Shown: positions 9,823 through 18,956 of the stretch, one piece after another
Numbering within the stretch: the stretch's first letter is position 1
How the letters are laid out: every line of letters begins with the position of its first letter
Assembly (NCBI RefSeq): GCF_042788235.1
Contig: NZ_JBHZOL010000075.1
Span: 127,814 to 191,813, forward strand
DNA length: 64,000 bases
Reading direction: 5' to 3'
From: Sphaerothrix epifaneia
GTDB lineage: Bacteria > Cyanobacteriota > Cyanobacteriia > Phormidesmidales > Phormidesmidaceae
Notes under the pieces: model-generated
What the model saw: only the letters and a program-made list of their open reading frames with translations
Databases searched by the model: none
Told to the model about the DNA's origin: nothing
Program-made: the position numbers and the translations under genes

Positions 9823-10143
9823 ATGGTTGAGCGACCTATTAAAAAATCAGAACGCGCCGATCGCGGCAGCGAAGCAGCTAAAAGCCCGGAAGGCCAGCGC
9901 GAAGGCCGCAGCGAAAATCGCCGGGAGCGGGGAGATGACCGCAAAAAGGGCCGTGGCAAAGGGCGTGGTAAAGGACGCGGCGATCGCGAAGAGAAACCAG
10001 CCGTACCACCAGCATTAATGCGTGGCCCCAGGCCCAAGCCCAAAGCCCCTGAACCAGAAGCCGTAGAAACCGCCGAGGCCGAGGCCGAAGTCGCGGCTGA
10101 AACCGAAGCTGAAGCCGCAGAAGGTTCCTCTGAAGAAACCTAA
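9823..10143 (+). CDS. Small bipolar-charge protein, conserved in cyanobacteria
   Basis: A 106-residue protein with almost no hydrophobic core. The N-terminal half is strongly basic with GRGKGRGKGRG near residue 43. A central motif PALMRGPRPKPK follows, and the last 35 residues are acidic Glu/Ala repeats. I recall similar cyanobacterial hypothetical proteins with the same ALMRGP motif, but I know no function. The basic Gly/Arg tract suggests nucleic-acid contact; this is inference. The start MVERPIKKSE is supported by resemblance to those homologues. No Shine-Dalgarno is visible and TATATA lies just upstream, so the message may have a very short leader. An overlapping frame (9653-10018) was rejected. 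Confidence 0.75.
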   Translation: MVERPIKKSERADRGSEAAKSPEGQREGRSENRRERGDDRKKGRGKGRGKGRGDREEKPAVPPALMRGPRPKPKAPEPEAVETAEAEAEVAAETEAEAAEGSSEET

Positions 10144-10181
10144 AGCAAGCTTGCACAGGCGATCGCAGCGATTTAGCGAGG

Positions 10182-10925
10182 TTACCCCTCTAGGTTAAAC
10201 CGTTGCCAGATTTGCTCAAAGCGCTGCGGTTGAGACAGCTTCAAAAACCACAAACCGACTACGGCCACAGCCACTAAAGCCAAGCCCAGCACCAGTCCTC
10301 GTCTACCCGATGAGCGTTTAGGTGATCGCGATCGCGTTGCTACAGCGGGCGATCGCGGTGGAGACAAGGGACTCACGCTAGGGGCAGGTTGGCTTGGCCT
10401 AGCGGGTCGCTTGTTGGCTTCTGTTTGCAAGCGAGCCAGTCCCTGCAACAGCGGCAACGGCACCTGGTCGGTTCGGCTCCAGTTTTTCAACACGGGTTCG
10501 GGCAAACCGCAGAGGTTGACCTGCTGTAGTTTAGACAGTTGCTTTAACAGCGGTTGACTATTAGAAATCAGCACAATCAGCTGATCGCGATGGGTCTGGG
10601 CTAGCCCATTGGCGCACTCTAACACCGCGATCGCCTGTCTGGCTCGTTTGCTAAGAGACTGCCCGGTAGCTGGCTCTAAAGCCGCGTGAGCCTGCCGCAC
10701 CGAACTCACCTGCCAGCCACTAGCCGGATAAAAACGCAAAAACTCTCTAGCCTTGGGTTCTAATGCGGGATCAGGAGCGCGATCGCAGAGAAATTTCATC
10801 TCTTCAAGCACAACCTCTGGCAAGCAGCATTCGCCCAGTGGCCCATACTGCTGCCATTGGCGCAAACTACCCGCTAGCAGCGCAGAGGTGTCAAATAAAA
10901 GTCGATAAACAGGAGTCTCTGCCAT
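10182..10925 (-). CDS. PIN-like domain protein with C-terminal membrane anchor
   Basis: About 247 residues from MAETPVYRL. The N-terminus has the PIN-type first strand LLFDTSALL and the helix LPEVVLEEMKFL, i.e. the first Asp and the second acidic residue. The later acidic positions are not evident: where a T-N-D is usual the protein reads ISNSQ. A Pro/Ser/Arg linker (about 170-215) leads to one membrane helix, GLVLGLALVAVAVVGLWFL, near the C-terminus. So this is either a degenerate nuclease or a non-catalytic PIN fold tethered to the membrane. An earlier ATG (10946) would overlap the upstream protease gene; the chosen ATG starts 4 nt past its stop, suggesting translational coupling. Confidence 0.78.
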   Translation of the reverse strand: MAETPVYRLLFDTSALLAGSLRQWQQYGPLGECCLPEVVLEEMKFLCDRAPDPALEPKAREFLRFYPASGWQVSSVRQAHAALEPATGQSLSKRARQAIAVLECANGLAQTHRDQLIVLISNSQPLLKQLSKLQQVNLCGLPEPVLKNWSRTDQVPLPLLQGLARLQTEANKRPARPSQPAPSVSPLSPPRSPAVATRSRSPKRSSGRRGLVLGLALVAVAVVGLWFLKLSQPQRFEQIWQRFNLEG

Positions 10926-10929
10926 AGTG

Positions 10930-12429
10930 CTAAAGCATAGCGCCAATCCCCAACCGTCCGGCTAAGCCAGGTGACAGCGGCAGCAAGGTCGCCAGCATCA
11001 AAAATAGCGCCAGCAGCCCCAAAGCGGCGCGGGCATCGTCCGGTTCACTCAAATCATTCAAACAAGGACGCTCTAGGTTACGTTGTAAAAACAAAATCAA
11101 AACCGCCCAATAAAGCGCCAGTGGGTTAACAAACGAAACCAGCGCCAGCACCACCAGCGTCACAATCGTCATCCGTCCGGCAACCTTGCGACCATAAACC
11201 GCCTGCACAACGCGGCCACCATCCAACTGTCCAGCAGGCATAAGGTTAATCGCATTAATCACCAACCCCAGCCAGCCCAACAGCACCAGCGGATGCACAT
11301 CTACCAGACTTTGTTGCACAGCCGTTCCCAGCATGACCCGTGCTAAAGCCCCCACCAAAATAGAGCCTTGAAAAAAGCCTGCAGGAATTTGAAATAAGCT
11401 GCCTGGATGAGAAAGCCCCAACCCCAACAGCAACATCGCCAGCGACAACAGCCCACCTACTGCTGGCCCAGCCAAGGCAATGTCAAACAAAACCGTACGA
11501 TTAGGCAACAGCGACTCAAAGCGAGTTAACGCCCCAAAAGAACCAATTTGCCAAGCAGGTAAGAAAAAGGGCGGACTGGTTTTAACTTGATAGCGCTGGG
11601 CTTGGAAAAAATGTCCCAATTCGTGCACTACCAAAATTGCCAAAATTCCCAGCGCCAAAGGCAGCACTTCTGCCCAGCGGTTGACTTCTTGAAAAAAGTC
11701 AAACCCCAGCAAAATACCGCTGGTTTCTAAACTCGTCGCCAGGGTGGCGACAGCCAACGCTACACACAAGACCTTTTGAGCCGTCGTTGTTGGCTGAGGT
11801 TCGGTGCTGCTTGGCAATACAATCACAACGGGTCGATCTTCTGGCCCTTCTAGCAAAAACAACCGATAGCGATCGCTGAGCCGCTCGGACAATAGCTCCG
11901 CCAGCTTAGTGGCAGTTGCTTCTGGCTCTCCCCGCAGGTTGCCTTTGAAAATGGCTCCTTCTTGATAGGGAATGGTTTCAGTCCGAAAAAACGTATCAAT
12001 GCCAAAAATACCTTCGATCTGACTTAGTTCTGCAGCGGGGATGGCGGTAAAGGTGGATTCATTCGAGGCAGTTGTTGCCTCTGGGGTGGATGAGTCTGCC
12101 TGCGGCCCAGTAGACGCTACTGCTTCATCATCATCAGCGATCGCGGCAAAGCTTGAGGCACGCTTAGCGGCTAACTCATCGCTGCCTAAACGGCGCAAGC
12201 GGCGACCTAGATAAATGTAGAGTCCGGCAGAAATCAGCACCAACAGCAACACACCCGCCAGATTAATGTAAATGCCAGCAGCAAACAGGCCAAAAAAGAA
12301 CAGCCAAGGAGCCATCAACACCACCGACTGTAACCAGGCCAAAATGCCCAGCTTGCCGTAAGGTCGAACCCGAATAAACCCCCAGACTAAAATAGCGATC
12401 GCCGCTAGCAAAATTAAAAACGTGATCAT
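10930..12429 (-). CDS. Site-2 protease, M50 family (EGY-like)
   Basis: A 499-residue intramembrane zinc metalloprotease. Two helices lie in the first 75 residues, then a disordered Ala/Thr/Ser linker (about 95-135) and a soluble domain (about 135-215). The catalytic membrane core carries HELGH (His269, Glu270, His273) and N395-LMPAGQ-LDGG, the third zinc-ligand motif. This architecture matches cyanobacterial homologues of plant EGY1/EGY2. Such enzymes cut membrane-bound regulators or proteins; the substrate here is unknown. The PIN-like gene follows immediately and may form an operon with it. The N-terminal linker is variable in the family. Confidence 0.92.
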   Translation of the reverse strand: MITFLILLAAIAILVWGFIRVRPYGKLGILAWLQSVVLMAPWLFFFGLFAAGIYINLAGVLLLVLISAGLYIYLGRRLRRLGSDELAAKRASSFAAIADDDEAVASTGPQADSSTPEATTASNESTFTAIPAAELSQIEGIFGIDTFFRTETIPYQEGAIFKGNLRGEPEATATKLAELLSERLSDRYRLFLLEGPEDRPVVIVLPSSTEPQPTTTAQKVLCVALAVATLATSLETSGILLGFDFFQEVNRWAEVLPLALGILAILVVHELGHFFQAQRYQVKTSPPFFLPAWQIGSFGALTRFESLLPNRTVLFDIALAGPAVGGLLSLAMLLLGLGLSHPGSLFQIPAGFFQGSILVGALARVMLGTAVQQSLVDVHPLVLLGWLGLVINAINLMPAGQLDGGRVVQAVYGRKVAGRMTIVTLVVLALVSFVNPLALYWAVLILFLQRNLERPCLNDLSEPDDARAALGLLALFLMLATLLPLSPGLAGRLGIGAML

Positions 12430-12526
12430 TTACTCGTTTTGGCTAAAAACAACCCATAGAAATTGAGTAGGTATGTGTTTTCTATCCTCACTCGCAACGC
12501 CCAGGGATGCAACTGTCTCTGGGCTG

Positions 12527-13423
12527 TCATTCTGCAGGTGAAGCGATCGCGGCTGCAGACAAAATTTTTGCCAGGGCTACGCGAACCGATTGCGGCTGGT
12601 AGCCCAAGGCCAAAGCACGGCTGCTATCAAGAGAAACGTCTTGCGGACGCGGCGCTGGCATTGCAACTTGCGATCGCAAACTGGCCGTCAAACGCGTTTC
12701 CGGTAGGTTGAGCACGCCTGCCAAAAGCCGACCAAAGTCATACCGTGAAAGCCGCTCAGTGCCGCCCAAATGCAAAATCCCCGACGTTTGCAACGCCAGC
12801 AGCAACCCCTCAGCCGCACAGGTCACGCTAACGGGGGTGCGAAATTCATCCGTAAACAAACATAAAGGCTCTGCTTGTTGCAGCTTGCTGACAAACGCTG
12901 ATAAAAAGCAACTGGCTGTCGGCGTCGCCGCCCCATAGAGTAGCGGCAGGCGGCATACCGTTGCTAGCGGATAAGCAGCCAGAATCGCCGCTTCGGCGAT
13001 CGCTTTTTGTACCCCATAATGACTAAGCGGCGTAGGGGCATCAGCTTCGCCGTAAGGCGCTGCTTCGCCATTAAAAACCAAGTCCGTCGAGGTAAACACA
13101 TAAGGAATTTGAGCCTCGGCACAAAGCTGAGCCAAGCGAACAGCCGCCGTTACATTGATCGGATAGGTTATCTCTGGCTGACGCTGGCAAACATGGGGTT
13201 TAGACTGGGCGGCTGTATGAATAACCGCATCTGGCTGGACGGCCTGCAGCAAAGCTGCGATCGCGGCTAAATCTGCTAGATTCAGCGGCTGTAGCGAAAT
13301 TCCGGCCAAGCGAGGACACTGCCGATAATAAGTCCCCCACACCTGCCACCCCCTAGCCTGGGCTAGCTCACAAACATAACTGCCCAAAAAGCCGCTTGCC
13401 CCCGTCACCAAGAGTTTCGCCAT
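12527..13423 (-). CDS. RmlD-like NAD(P)-dependent sugar reductase
   Basis: An extended short-chain dehydrogenase of 298 residues, closest in style to dTDP-4-dehydrorhamnose reductases. The Rossmann motif GASGFLGSYV is at residue 8, the catalytic Y-x3-K at about 138 (YGVQKA), and FTSTDLVFNG precedes it as in RmlD. It probably reduces a nucleotide-activated keto-sugar for surface glycans. That fits the polysaccharide genes 1.6 kb away but is not proven, because the usual rmlA-B-C partners are absent from the window. The ATG is 10 nt from the neighbouring divergent frame; the real divergent gene starts about 110 nt away. Confidence 0.85.
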   Translation of the reverse strand: MAKLLVTGASGFLGSYVCELAQARGWQVWGTYYRQCPRLAGISLQPLNLADLAAIAALLQAVQPDAVIHTAAQSKPHVCQRQPEITYPINVTAAVRLAQLCAEAQIPYVFTSTDLVFNGEAAPYGEADAPTPLSHYGVQKAIAEAAILAAYPLATVCRLPLLYGAATPTASCFLSAFVSKLQQAEPLCLFTDEFRTPVSVTCAAEGLLLALQTSGILHLGGTERLSRYDFGRLLAGVLNLPETRLTASLRSQVAMPAPRPQDVSLDSSRALALGYQPQSVRVALAKILSAAAIASPAE

Positions 13424-13532
13424 CCGCTCTATCTTGTGCTTAATTTGTCCTATTCCCTCTAGGATAAGTCAAGGATTTGTCGCCGCCGCTCTGCATCAGA
13501 CCGCTTACGTTTCAGCCCTTGCCCCATTGACT

Positions 13533-14882
13533 ATGACCGAAAATCTTTCTTCCTCAACCTCAGAACCCGTTGACTCGTCTGCCGACAAAACCCCCAGCCC
13601 CGTTGAAGCGGCAGCCAATAACCAGCTCCCGGCTGAGCCTGTTGCCGCCGAAGACGAAGAACCAACCCCAATTACAACCCCAACGGCTGAAGCGGCTGAA
13701 GAAGATAGTGCAGCAGCTTTAGAGGCCGCAGAAACTGATAGCCCCCCGCTGGCTATAGCCAGCTCCTCGCCGATCTCAGCCACCAGCCAAACCTCTGCTA
13801 ACGTCGTTGTCCTCGTGGCCGTTGTCATCTTGCTGGCGGGGCTGATTTTAGACGACTTTTGGCTAACCCTAGCAGGTTCGCTAGTCACTACCACCATCTC
13901 GTTTCGGCTGGTTTGGCCCTCCATCAGCGCTTTTTTAACGGAAATTTCCAGCCAGCAGCAGGCGTTGTTGATTGCTTTACCCAGTTCACTGCTAGGTTTG
14001 GTCGGGTTAATGCAAATTAGTGGCTTCAATGCCCGGATTTTGGCTTGGGGACGCGGCATTCGCTGGGACGTAGTAGGCGCAATTGGCGACTTTTTTGGTG
14101 CATTTGGTCAGATCTTCATCGCCGTGTTAGCAGTTTATGTCGCGTGGCGGCAGTATGTCATTTCGCGCGATCTAACCGTGCAGCAAAACCGGATTACTCA
14201 GCAGCAAACGATTGACGCCTATTTTCAAGGCATCTCTGACCTAGTATTAGACGATGAAGGACTCTTAGAAGACTGGCCGCAAGAACGGGCGATCGCCGAA
14301 GCACGTACGGCTGCTATTTTGAGTAGCATCGACGCCTTTGGCAAAGCCAAAATTATTCGCTTTTTATCGCGATCGCGTTTGCTTACACCGCTAAAGCGCG
14401 ACACTCGCTTGGGTCGCCCCATTCTTGATGGCACAGGGGGCTATGCCGAAGATCGCCAATGCGGCACCCGTGTGATTGACTTAGGCGTCATGCTAGCCGC
14501 TAGCGATTTATCAGGTAGTGACCTGCGCTGGAGCGATCTCAGCGATGCCAATTTGGTTAGAGCCAATCTTCAAAAGGGCGACCTAGTACGAGCCAATCTA
14601 GCCCGATCCATTCTTTATGAAGCCAATTTGGCAGGCGCTGACCTCATGGGTGCTCGTTTTTTTTATGGCTCTTTAGAAACCGCCTCACCCCGGAGCCGTA
14701 CCGAACCACCCAACTACCTCACAGGTGCCCAAACCGGAGCCGTAGTCGAAGGAGCAAACTTTACGGGCGTACAGCGGATGTCTGAAACCCAGCGGCACTA
14801 CTGCTGCGCCTGGTGCGGTAGCCGCAGTCGCCCGACGATTCCAGGTGGCTGCGAAGATGTACCCAACTTATTAGGCCGATAA
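13533..14882 (+). CDS. Membrane protein with C-terminal pentapeptide repeats
   Basis: About 449 residues from MTENLSSS. The first ~85 residues are an acidic, Ala/Pro/Thr-rich disordered tail. Helices at about 88-125, 140-175 and 190-210 span the membrane. The C-terminal part carries about ten A(D/N)LXX repeats, from LSGSDLRWSDL to LAGADLMGARF, which should form a right-handed beta helix. The last ~40 residues include a Cys pair (CCAWCG). The family of cyanobacterial pentapeptide membrane proteins is known, but its function is not. An upstream extension of 33 residues is possible and lacks support. It lies between the sugar reductase and the polysaccharide cluster. Confidence 0.83.
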   Translation: MTENLSSSTSEPVDSSADKTPSPVEAAANNQLPAEPVAAEDEEPTPITTPTAEAAEEDSAAALEAAETDSPPLAIASSSPISATSQTSANVVVLVAVVILLAGLILDDFWLTLAGSLVTTTISFRLVWPSISAFLTEISSQQQALLIALPSSLLGLVGLMQISGFNARILAWGRGIRWDVVGAIGDFFGAFGQIFIAVLAVYVAWRQYVISRDLTVQQNRITQQQTIDAYFQGISDLVLDDEGLLEDWPQERAIAEARTAAILSSIDAFGKAKIIRFLSRSRLLTPLKRDTRLGRPILDGTGGYAEDRQCGTRVIDLGVMLAASDLSGSDLRWSDLSDANLVRANLQKGDLVRANLARSILYEANLAGADLMGARFFYGSLETASPRSRTEPPNYLTGAQTGAVVEGANFTGVQRMSETQRHYCCAWCGSRSRPTIPGGCEDVPNLLGR

Positions 14883-15057
14883 ATAGCGACGGTTAAACCC
14901 CACAGACTTAGCTGCCAGGTTGAATCAACTGACGACCATTTTTTAGGGACTGAATAGGCACCTCACCATAAAGATTGCGTATAGCCAGCGGAATCTTACG
15001 CCAATCGCAATTCGTCTTGGGCTATGGGTAAAGTAAACACAGTGATCATCATCGAGC

Positions 15058-16713
15058 ATGGCCAGTTCCTCTTCTCTTAAGCGTCAAAGCAAGCAAAAAA
15101 GCTCAAAGCAAGTTTCAGAGGAAACCTCCACACTCAGCGCCAAAGAACTTAAAGCCCAGCAGCGACAAGCCAAGAAAGCGCGGGATGCCCTGATTGCCTA
15201 TACGCTTGCCGCCTGTGCTGCCTGTTCTTTTGTGGGGCTGATCATTAGCTTAATTGTCGATCCCGTGTTGGGCATAGGCGCAGGGTTTGGCCTTCTGTGT
15301 CTTAGCTTGTCGTTTCGCTATCCTCGCTTAGCGGTATACGCCTTTGTGGCTTATATCCCCTTCTCCGGCACGATTACCTATGCTTTGGGGGGTAGCTCTA
15401 TTCTGCAATTAGCCAAAGATGCTTTCTACATTCCGGCAGCGATCGCCGTTATGCAGTTTTGCCGTCGCAAGGGCTTACCGTTTGTCATTCCCAAATCGTT
15501 AAAGCTAGCCCTGACGCTGCTGCTGCTGCTAACTACAATGACGCTTTTATTCGTCAATGTGCCGCAGCAGTTTAGCAGTGGCGATCAGGCTATTTTGATT
15601 GGCATTTTAGGGCTTAAGACCCTGGTGGGTTACCTATTCGTTATCCCCTGCATTTACTATCTGCTGCGCAATCGGGAAGACCTCTACTTTATTTTGCGAT
15701 TGCAAGTGGTTTTAATTTTGGTGGCCTGCTCTTTGGGATTGGTGCAATATTTCATGCTCAAAACTGGCATTTGCGAAGGCACCACCGGGTCAGGGGCTGA
15801 TCTATTCAAAGCTTCGCTCAAAGCCCGCTGTTTTGTGGGCGGTTCGCTGCTGTACACCCCCTCCCAAGGACAAATTCGCCTCCCCGGTACTTTCGTTGCG
15901 CCCTGGCAGTGGGGCTGGTTTTTAATTTCGTCAGCTTTCTTTAGCTTTGGCACAGCCTTTAGCGATCGCTCACCCCTGTGGCGCACAGTAGGACTGGTTT
16001 CGATGGTGGCTGTTTTTATCATGGCCGTCATCTCAGGGCAGCGGATTGCTTTGATGCTCGTCCCCACCACCGTCGTTATTTTGGCCTTTTTAACGGGTCA
16101 AGTTGCCAACCTCAAACGTTTTGTGCCTGTAGGCATTGGCTTGGCTTTAATTCTTACTTTCTTAGCCATTCGCAACCCAGAAGTTATTCAAGCCCGACTC
16201 AACAGCTTTCAAAGCCGTTGGGATGCCTCTCCCCCACACCTCTTTATTCGCAACCAGTTTTTGTGGGTGATGAATGAGCAGCAGGGCATTCTAGGCAGAG
16301 GCGTAGGACGAGCCACCAACGCTGCCCGTATTTTTGGCGAAGTTGAACTGATAGAAACCTATCATCCTAAAGTTTGCTTTGAAATCGGCTGGTTGGGATT
16401 GTTTGCTTTGCTCATTCTCTACACCGTCCTCACAGTAGCCACCTTTAGAGCCTACCGCTCCACCAAAGAAAAAAACCTACGTGGCTATGCAGCTTCGATG
16501 TGGGTTTTTGTTTTGTTTATTAGCTATTTTCCCTACTACTATCCGCTGGATGTGGATCCGGTCAACGTCTATTACTGGCTAGCAGCGGGCATTGCTCTAA
16601 AAATTCCTGAAATTGACCAGCGAGAGCGTCTGCAAGCCAGCCTTGAAGATCCTATCCAGAGTGGCAAAGCAGCTAAGAAGCTCAAATCGAAGAAGATGGT
16701 GGACTTTACCTAA
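15058..16713 (+). CDS. hpsL: O-antigen ligase/polymerase-like protein, probable HpsL
   Basis: A polytopic membrane protein of 551 residues with a Lys/Ser-rich cytosolic N-terminus (about 1-45) and roughly ten to twelve helices. A long extracytoplasmic loop between the later helices (NSFQSRWDASP, GRGVGRATNAARIFG) is typical of Wzy/WaaL proteins, which join or polymerise glycan units at the membrane. It is followed within 21 nt by a GT2 gene and then by two GT4 genes, the order I know as hpsL-hpsN-hpsO-hpsP in filamentous cyanobacteria. The symbol rests on this order and the protein type; a generic exopolysaccharide polymerase is the alternative. Confidence 0.72.
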   Translation: MASSSSLKRQSKQKSSKQVSEETSTLSAKELKAQQRQAKKARDALIAYTLAACAACSFVGLIISLIVDPVLGIGAGFGLLCLSLSFRYPRLAVYAFVAYIPFSGTITYALGGSSILQLAKDAFYIPAAIAVMQFCRRKGLPFVIPKSLKLALTLLLLLTTMTLLFVNVPQQFSSGDQAILIGILGLKTLVGYLFVIPCIYYLLRNREDLYFILRLQVVLILVACSLGLVQYFMLKTGICEGTTGSGADLFKASLKARCFVGGSLLYTPSQGQIRLPGTFVAPWQWGWFLISSAFFSFGTAFSDRSPLWRTVGLVSMVAVFIMAVISGQRIALMLVPTTVVILAFLTGQVANLKRFVPVGIGLALILTFLAIRNPEVIQARLNSFQSRWDASPPHLFIRNQFLWVMNEQQGILGRGVGRATNAARIFGEVELIETYHPKVCFEIGWLGLFALLILYTVLTVATFRAYRSTKEKNLRGYAASMWVFVLFISYFPYYYPLDVDPVNVYYWLAAGIALKIPEIDQRERLQASLEDPIQSGKAAKKLKSKKMVDFT

Positions 16714-16733
16714 CCAGGCAAGGAGATTGCATT

Positions 16734-17750
16734 GTGACCAGCCCTTTTATTTCTGTCATCGTCCCCACCTACGGGCGAGAAGCCGTACTTTGCGCAACCT
16801 TAAAAAATACTCTGGCGCAACAGTATCCCGCCTATGAAGTGATTGTGGTCGATCAAACCCGCCACCACCAGCCCGAAACAGAAGCCCTGCTAAAAAAACT
16901 CGCCGCTGAAGGCAAAATTCAGTTGTATCAGGTGGAGTGGGCGAGTTTACCGGCTGCCCGTAACTACGCCGTTGAACGAGCCGTCGGCGACATTATTCTT
17001 TTTATCGACGATGATGTCGAACTTCCAGAGGGGTATCTGCAAGCGCACGCTCAGGTATACACCGATAGACCTGATGTTGGAGCAGTGGCTGGCCGCGTTT
17101 TTGATCGCATGAAGCTAGCAGATGCTCGGCCTGACTTACAGATTACCGACCTGCCACCCCAGGCGATGGATCCGGGCATTGCCTGGTATTACATTGATCT
17201 GGTGCATACCATTAAGCCTCAGCAGGTACTCACCGCTCGAGGCTGCAACATGTCTTTTCGGCGGCTGTTATTTGAGCGACACCAACTCCGCTTTGATGAA
17301 CGCTTTCGTGGCAGTGCCGTCCGGGAAGAGTCCGACTTTTGTCTGCGTATTCGCCAAACGGGTTATAAGATCTGGTATTCACCAACTGCGCATTTAATCC
17401 ATTTGGGCGAAGAAACAGGCGGCTGTCACGATATTAGTACGCGTTCTTTAGCCTATCAAATCACCTTTTATCACAATCACTTTTTGATGGCGCTCAAAAA
17501 TTTGACGCCGCTGCAGGTGCTACGTCTGGCTGGGCGGCTATTTGATTGCCACGTTTTAGGCCATCCCCCTTGTAACAAAAGCGGTTCTCCGCTCAAAGTC
17601 ATGAGTCGTTTCGGGTTTTATAGCTTGGGCTTTTTAGATGCCGTGGGCACGCTAATCAAGACGGGTAATCAAGAGCGGGTTTATACTCAGCCCCAATCCA
17701 TGCCCGCCTGCATCTCTTCCCAAAACCAAAGCCAAAAAGAATTGGTTTAA
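16734..17750 (+). CDS. hpsN: GT2 glycosyltransferase, probable HpsN
   Basis: A family 2 glycosyltransferase of 338 residues. The N-terminal nucleotide-sugar fold starts with FISVIVPTYGRE, the metal-binding cluster is IDDDVELP near residue 87, and the acceptor region carries REESDFCLRIRQTG. It should add a sugar to a lipid-linked glycan on the cytoplasmic face. The GTG start is supported by AAGGAGA eight nucleotides upstream; no better ATG exists. It lies 21 nt behind the polymerase-like gene and 25 nt before the next transferase. A Cys-containing C-terminal segment (about 265-338) is outside the GT fold. The sugar specificity is unknown. Confidence 0.75.
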   Translation: MTSPFISVIVPTYGREAVLCATLKNTLAQQYPAYEVIVVDQTRHHQPETEALLKKLAAEGKIQLYQVEWASLPAARNYAVERAVGDIILFIDDDVELPEGYLQAHAQVYTDRPDVGAVAGRVFDRMKLADARPDLQITDLPPQAMDPGIAWYYIDLVHTIKPQQVLTARGCNMSFRRLLFERHQLRFDERFRGSAVREESDFCLRIRQTGYKIWYSPTAHLIHLGEETGGCHDISTRSLAYQITFYHNHFLMALKNLTPLQVLRLAGRLFDCHVLGHPPCNKSGSPLKVMSRFGFYSLGFLDAVGTLIKTGNQERVYTQPQSMPACISSQNQSQKELV

Positions 17751-17774
17751 GCCAGTCGTGCTGCTCTTAAATGA

Positions 17775-18956
17775 ATGCGTAAACCTATGAGAGTTCTGGT
17801 TGCTAGCCATACCTATATTGTCGATCTCAACTGCGAAAAGCTCAGGGCATTAGCTGCACTCTCACCCGATGTTGAAGTGACTGTCGTTGTCCCTCGCCGC
17901 TGGCGTCCGGGCGGAGTACAAAATCGCATAATTGAACCCCAACCCCAGCACGCTGAACGCTTTCGGATTGTACCCGTCGCTAATTTTAGTGAAAACAATC
18001 AGGGACTTTTGTGTTTTGGCCTAGAGGTGGTGACTTTGCTACGGCAGTTTCGTCCCCACATTATTCAGGTTGAACAAGGCTCGAAAGCTTTGGCCTATGC
18101 TCAATTGATAACGCTCAACAAGCTACTGGGTTTGAAAGCCAAAAACGTCTTTTTTACCTGGTGGAATTTGCCTTATGAGTTGAAGTTTCCGGTTTCACTG
18201 CTAGAGCGCTATACGTTGGGGCAAACAGACGGTGTCATCGTGGGTAATCAAGATGGGGCAGACATTTTACGCCAACGGGGCTACCGGGGGGCAATGCAGG
18301 TCATGCCGCAGCTTGGTGTAGACGAGCAGTTGTTCCAACCCCAGCCCCAGCCCGAACTAGCCTCTTCTTTGGGTATTCGTCCAGAAGATTTTGTTATTGG
18401 CTTTGTCGGTCGTTTTGTAGCGGAAAAAGGGCTGCTAACGTTGCTACAAGCTGTAATTCAGTTAGGCGATCGCCCCTGGAAGTTATTGTTACTTGGACGC
18501 GGGCCACTTCAAGAGACGCTGCTAGACAAAGCAGAACAGGCAGGCGTTCGCGATCGCCTGATTTGGGTAGAGAGTGTACCCCACGATGCCGTACCCCGCT
18601 ATATCAACCTAATGCAGACGCTGGTACTACCGTCTGAAACAACCTATCAGTTTAAGACGATGACGGCAGTTGGCTGGAAGGAGCAGTTTGGCCATGTCCT
18701 AATTGAGGCCATGGCTTGCGGTGTGCCTGTAATTGGCTCAGACTCTGGTGAAATTCCTCATGTAATTGGAACCGCAGGTCTGGTTTTTCCGGAAGCGCAG
18801 GCGGAGGCGCTAGCGGCTTGTTTGCAGAAGCTGATAGAGCAGCCCCAATTGAGGGAAGACCTAGCTCGGCAGGGGTATGAACGCGCCATGCGCCAATACA
18901 CGAACCACGCTTTGGCTCAACAGCAGTTAGCGTTTTATCAATCTTTGGGGCGTTAA
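17775..18956 (+). CDS. hpsO: GT4 glycosyltransferase, probable HpsO
   Basis: A GT-B fold transferase of 393 residues. The N-terminal domain begins MRVLVASHTYIVDLN, which makes a start at 17787 (fifth codon) as likely as the first ATG used here. The C-terminal domain has GFVGRFVAEKGLLTLL near 215 and the donor-site E-x7-E region FGHVLIEAMACGVPVIGS near 310. Such retaining transferases extend polysaccharide repeat units. It is third in the polysaccharide run and followed by a 135-nt gap before the next transferase, so a separate promoter for the latter is possible. Confidence 0.75.
   Translation: MRKPMRVLVASHTYIVDLNCEKLRALAALSPDVEVTVVVPRRWRPGGVQNRIIEPQPQHAERFRIVPVANFSENNQGLLCFGLEVVTLLRQFRPHIIQVEQGSKALAYAQLITLNKLLGLKAKNVFFTWWNLPYELKFPVSLLERYTLGQTDGVIVGNQDGADILRQRGYRGAMQVMPQLGVDEQLFQPQPQPELASSLGIRPEDFVIGFVGRFVAEKGLLTLLQAVIQLGDRPWKLLLLGRGPLQETLLDKAEQAGVRDRLIWVESVPHDAVPRYINLMQTLVLPSETTYQFKTMTAVGWKEQFGHVLIEAMACGVPVIGSDSGEIPHVIGTAGLVFPEAQAEALAACLQKLIEQPQLREDLARQGYERAMRQYTNHALAQQQLAFYQSLGR

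Noticed and set aside
9653..10018. A 121-codon plus-strand frame overlapping the charged small protein
   Set aside because: It begins in the 5' region of the divergent ABC exporter and overlaps the frame at 9823 that resembles known homologues. Its Ala/Lys composition is a frame-shift shadow of the basic repeats.
12463..12938. Plus-strand frames antisense to the RmlD-like gene
   Set aside because: They are opposite-strand shadows; the minus-strand gene has complete motifs.
13434..13532. Longer start of the pentapeptide protein
   Set aside because: Thirty-three residues with no protein-like pattern; the ATG at 13533 starts the acidic tail.
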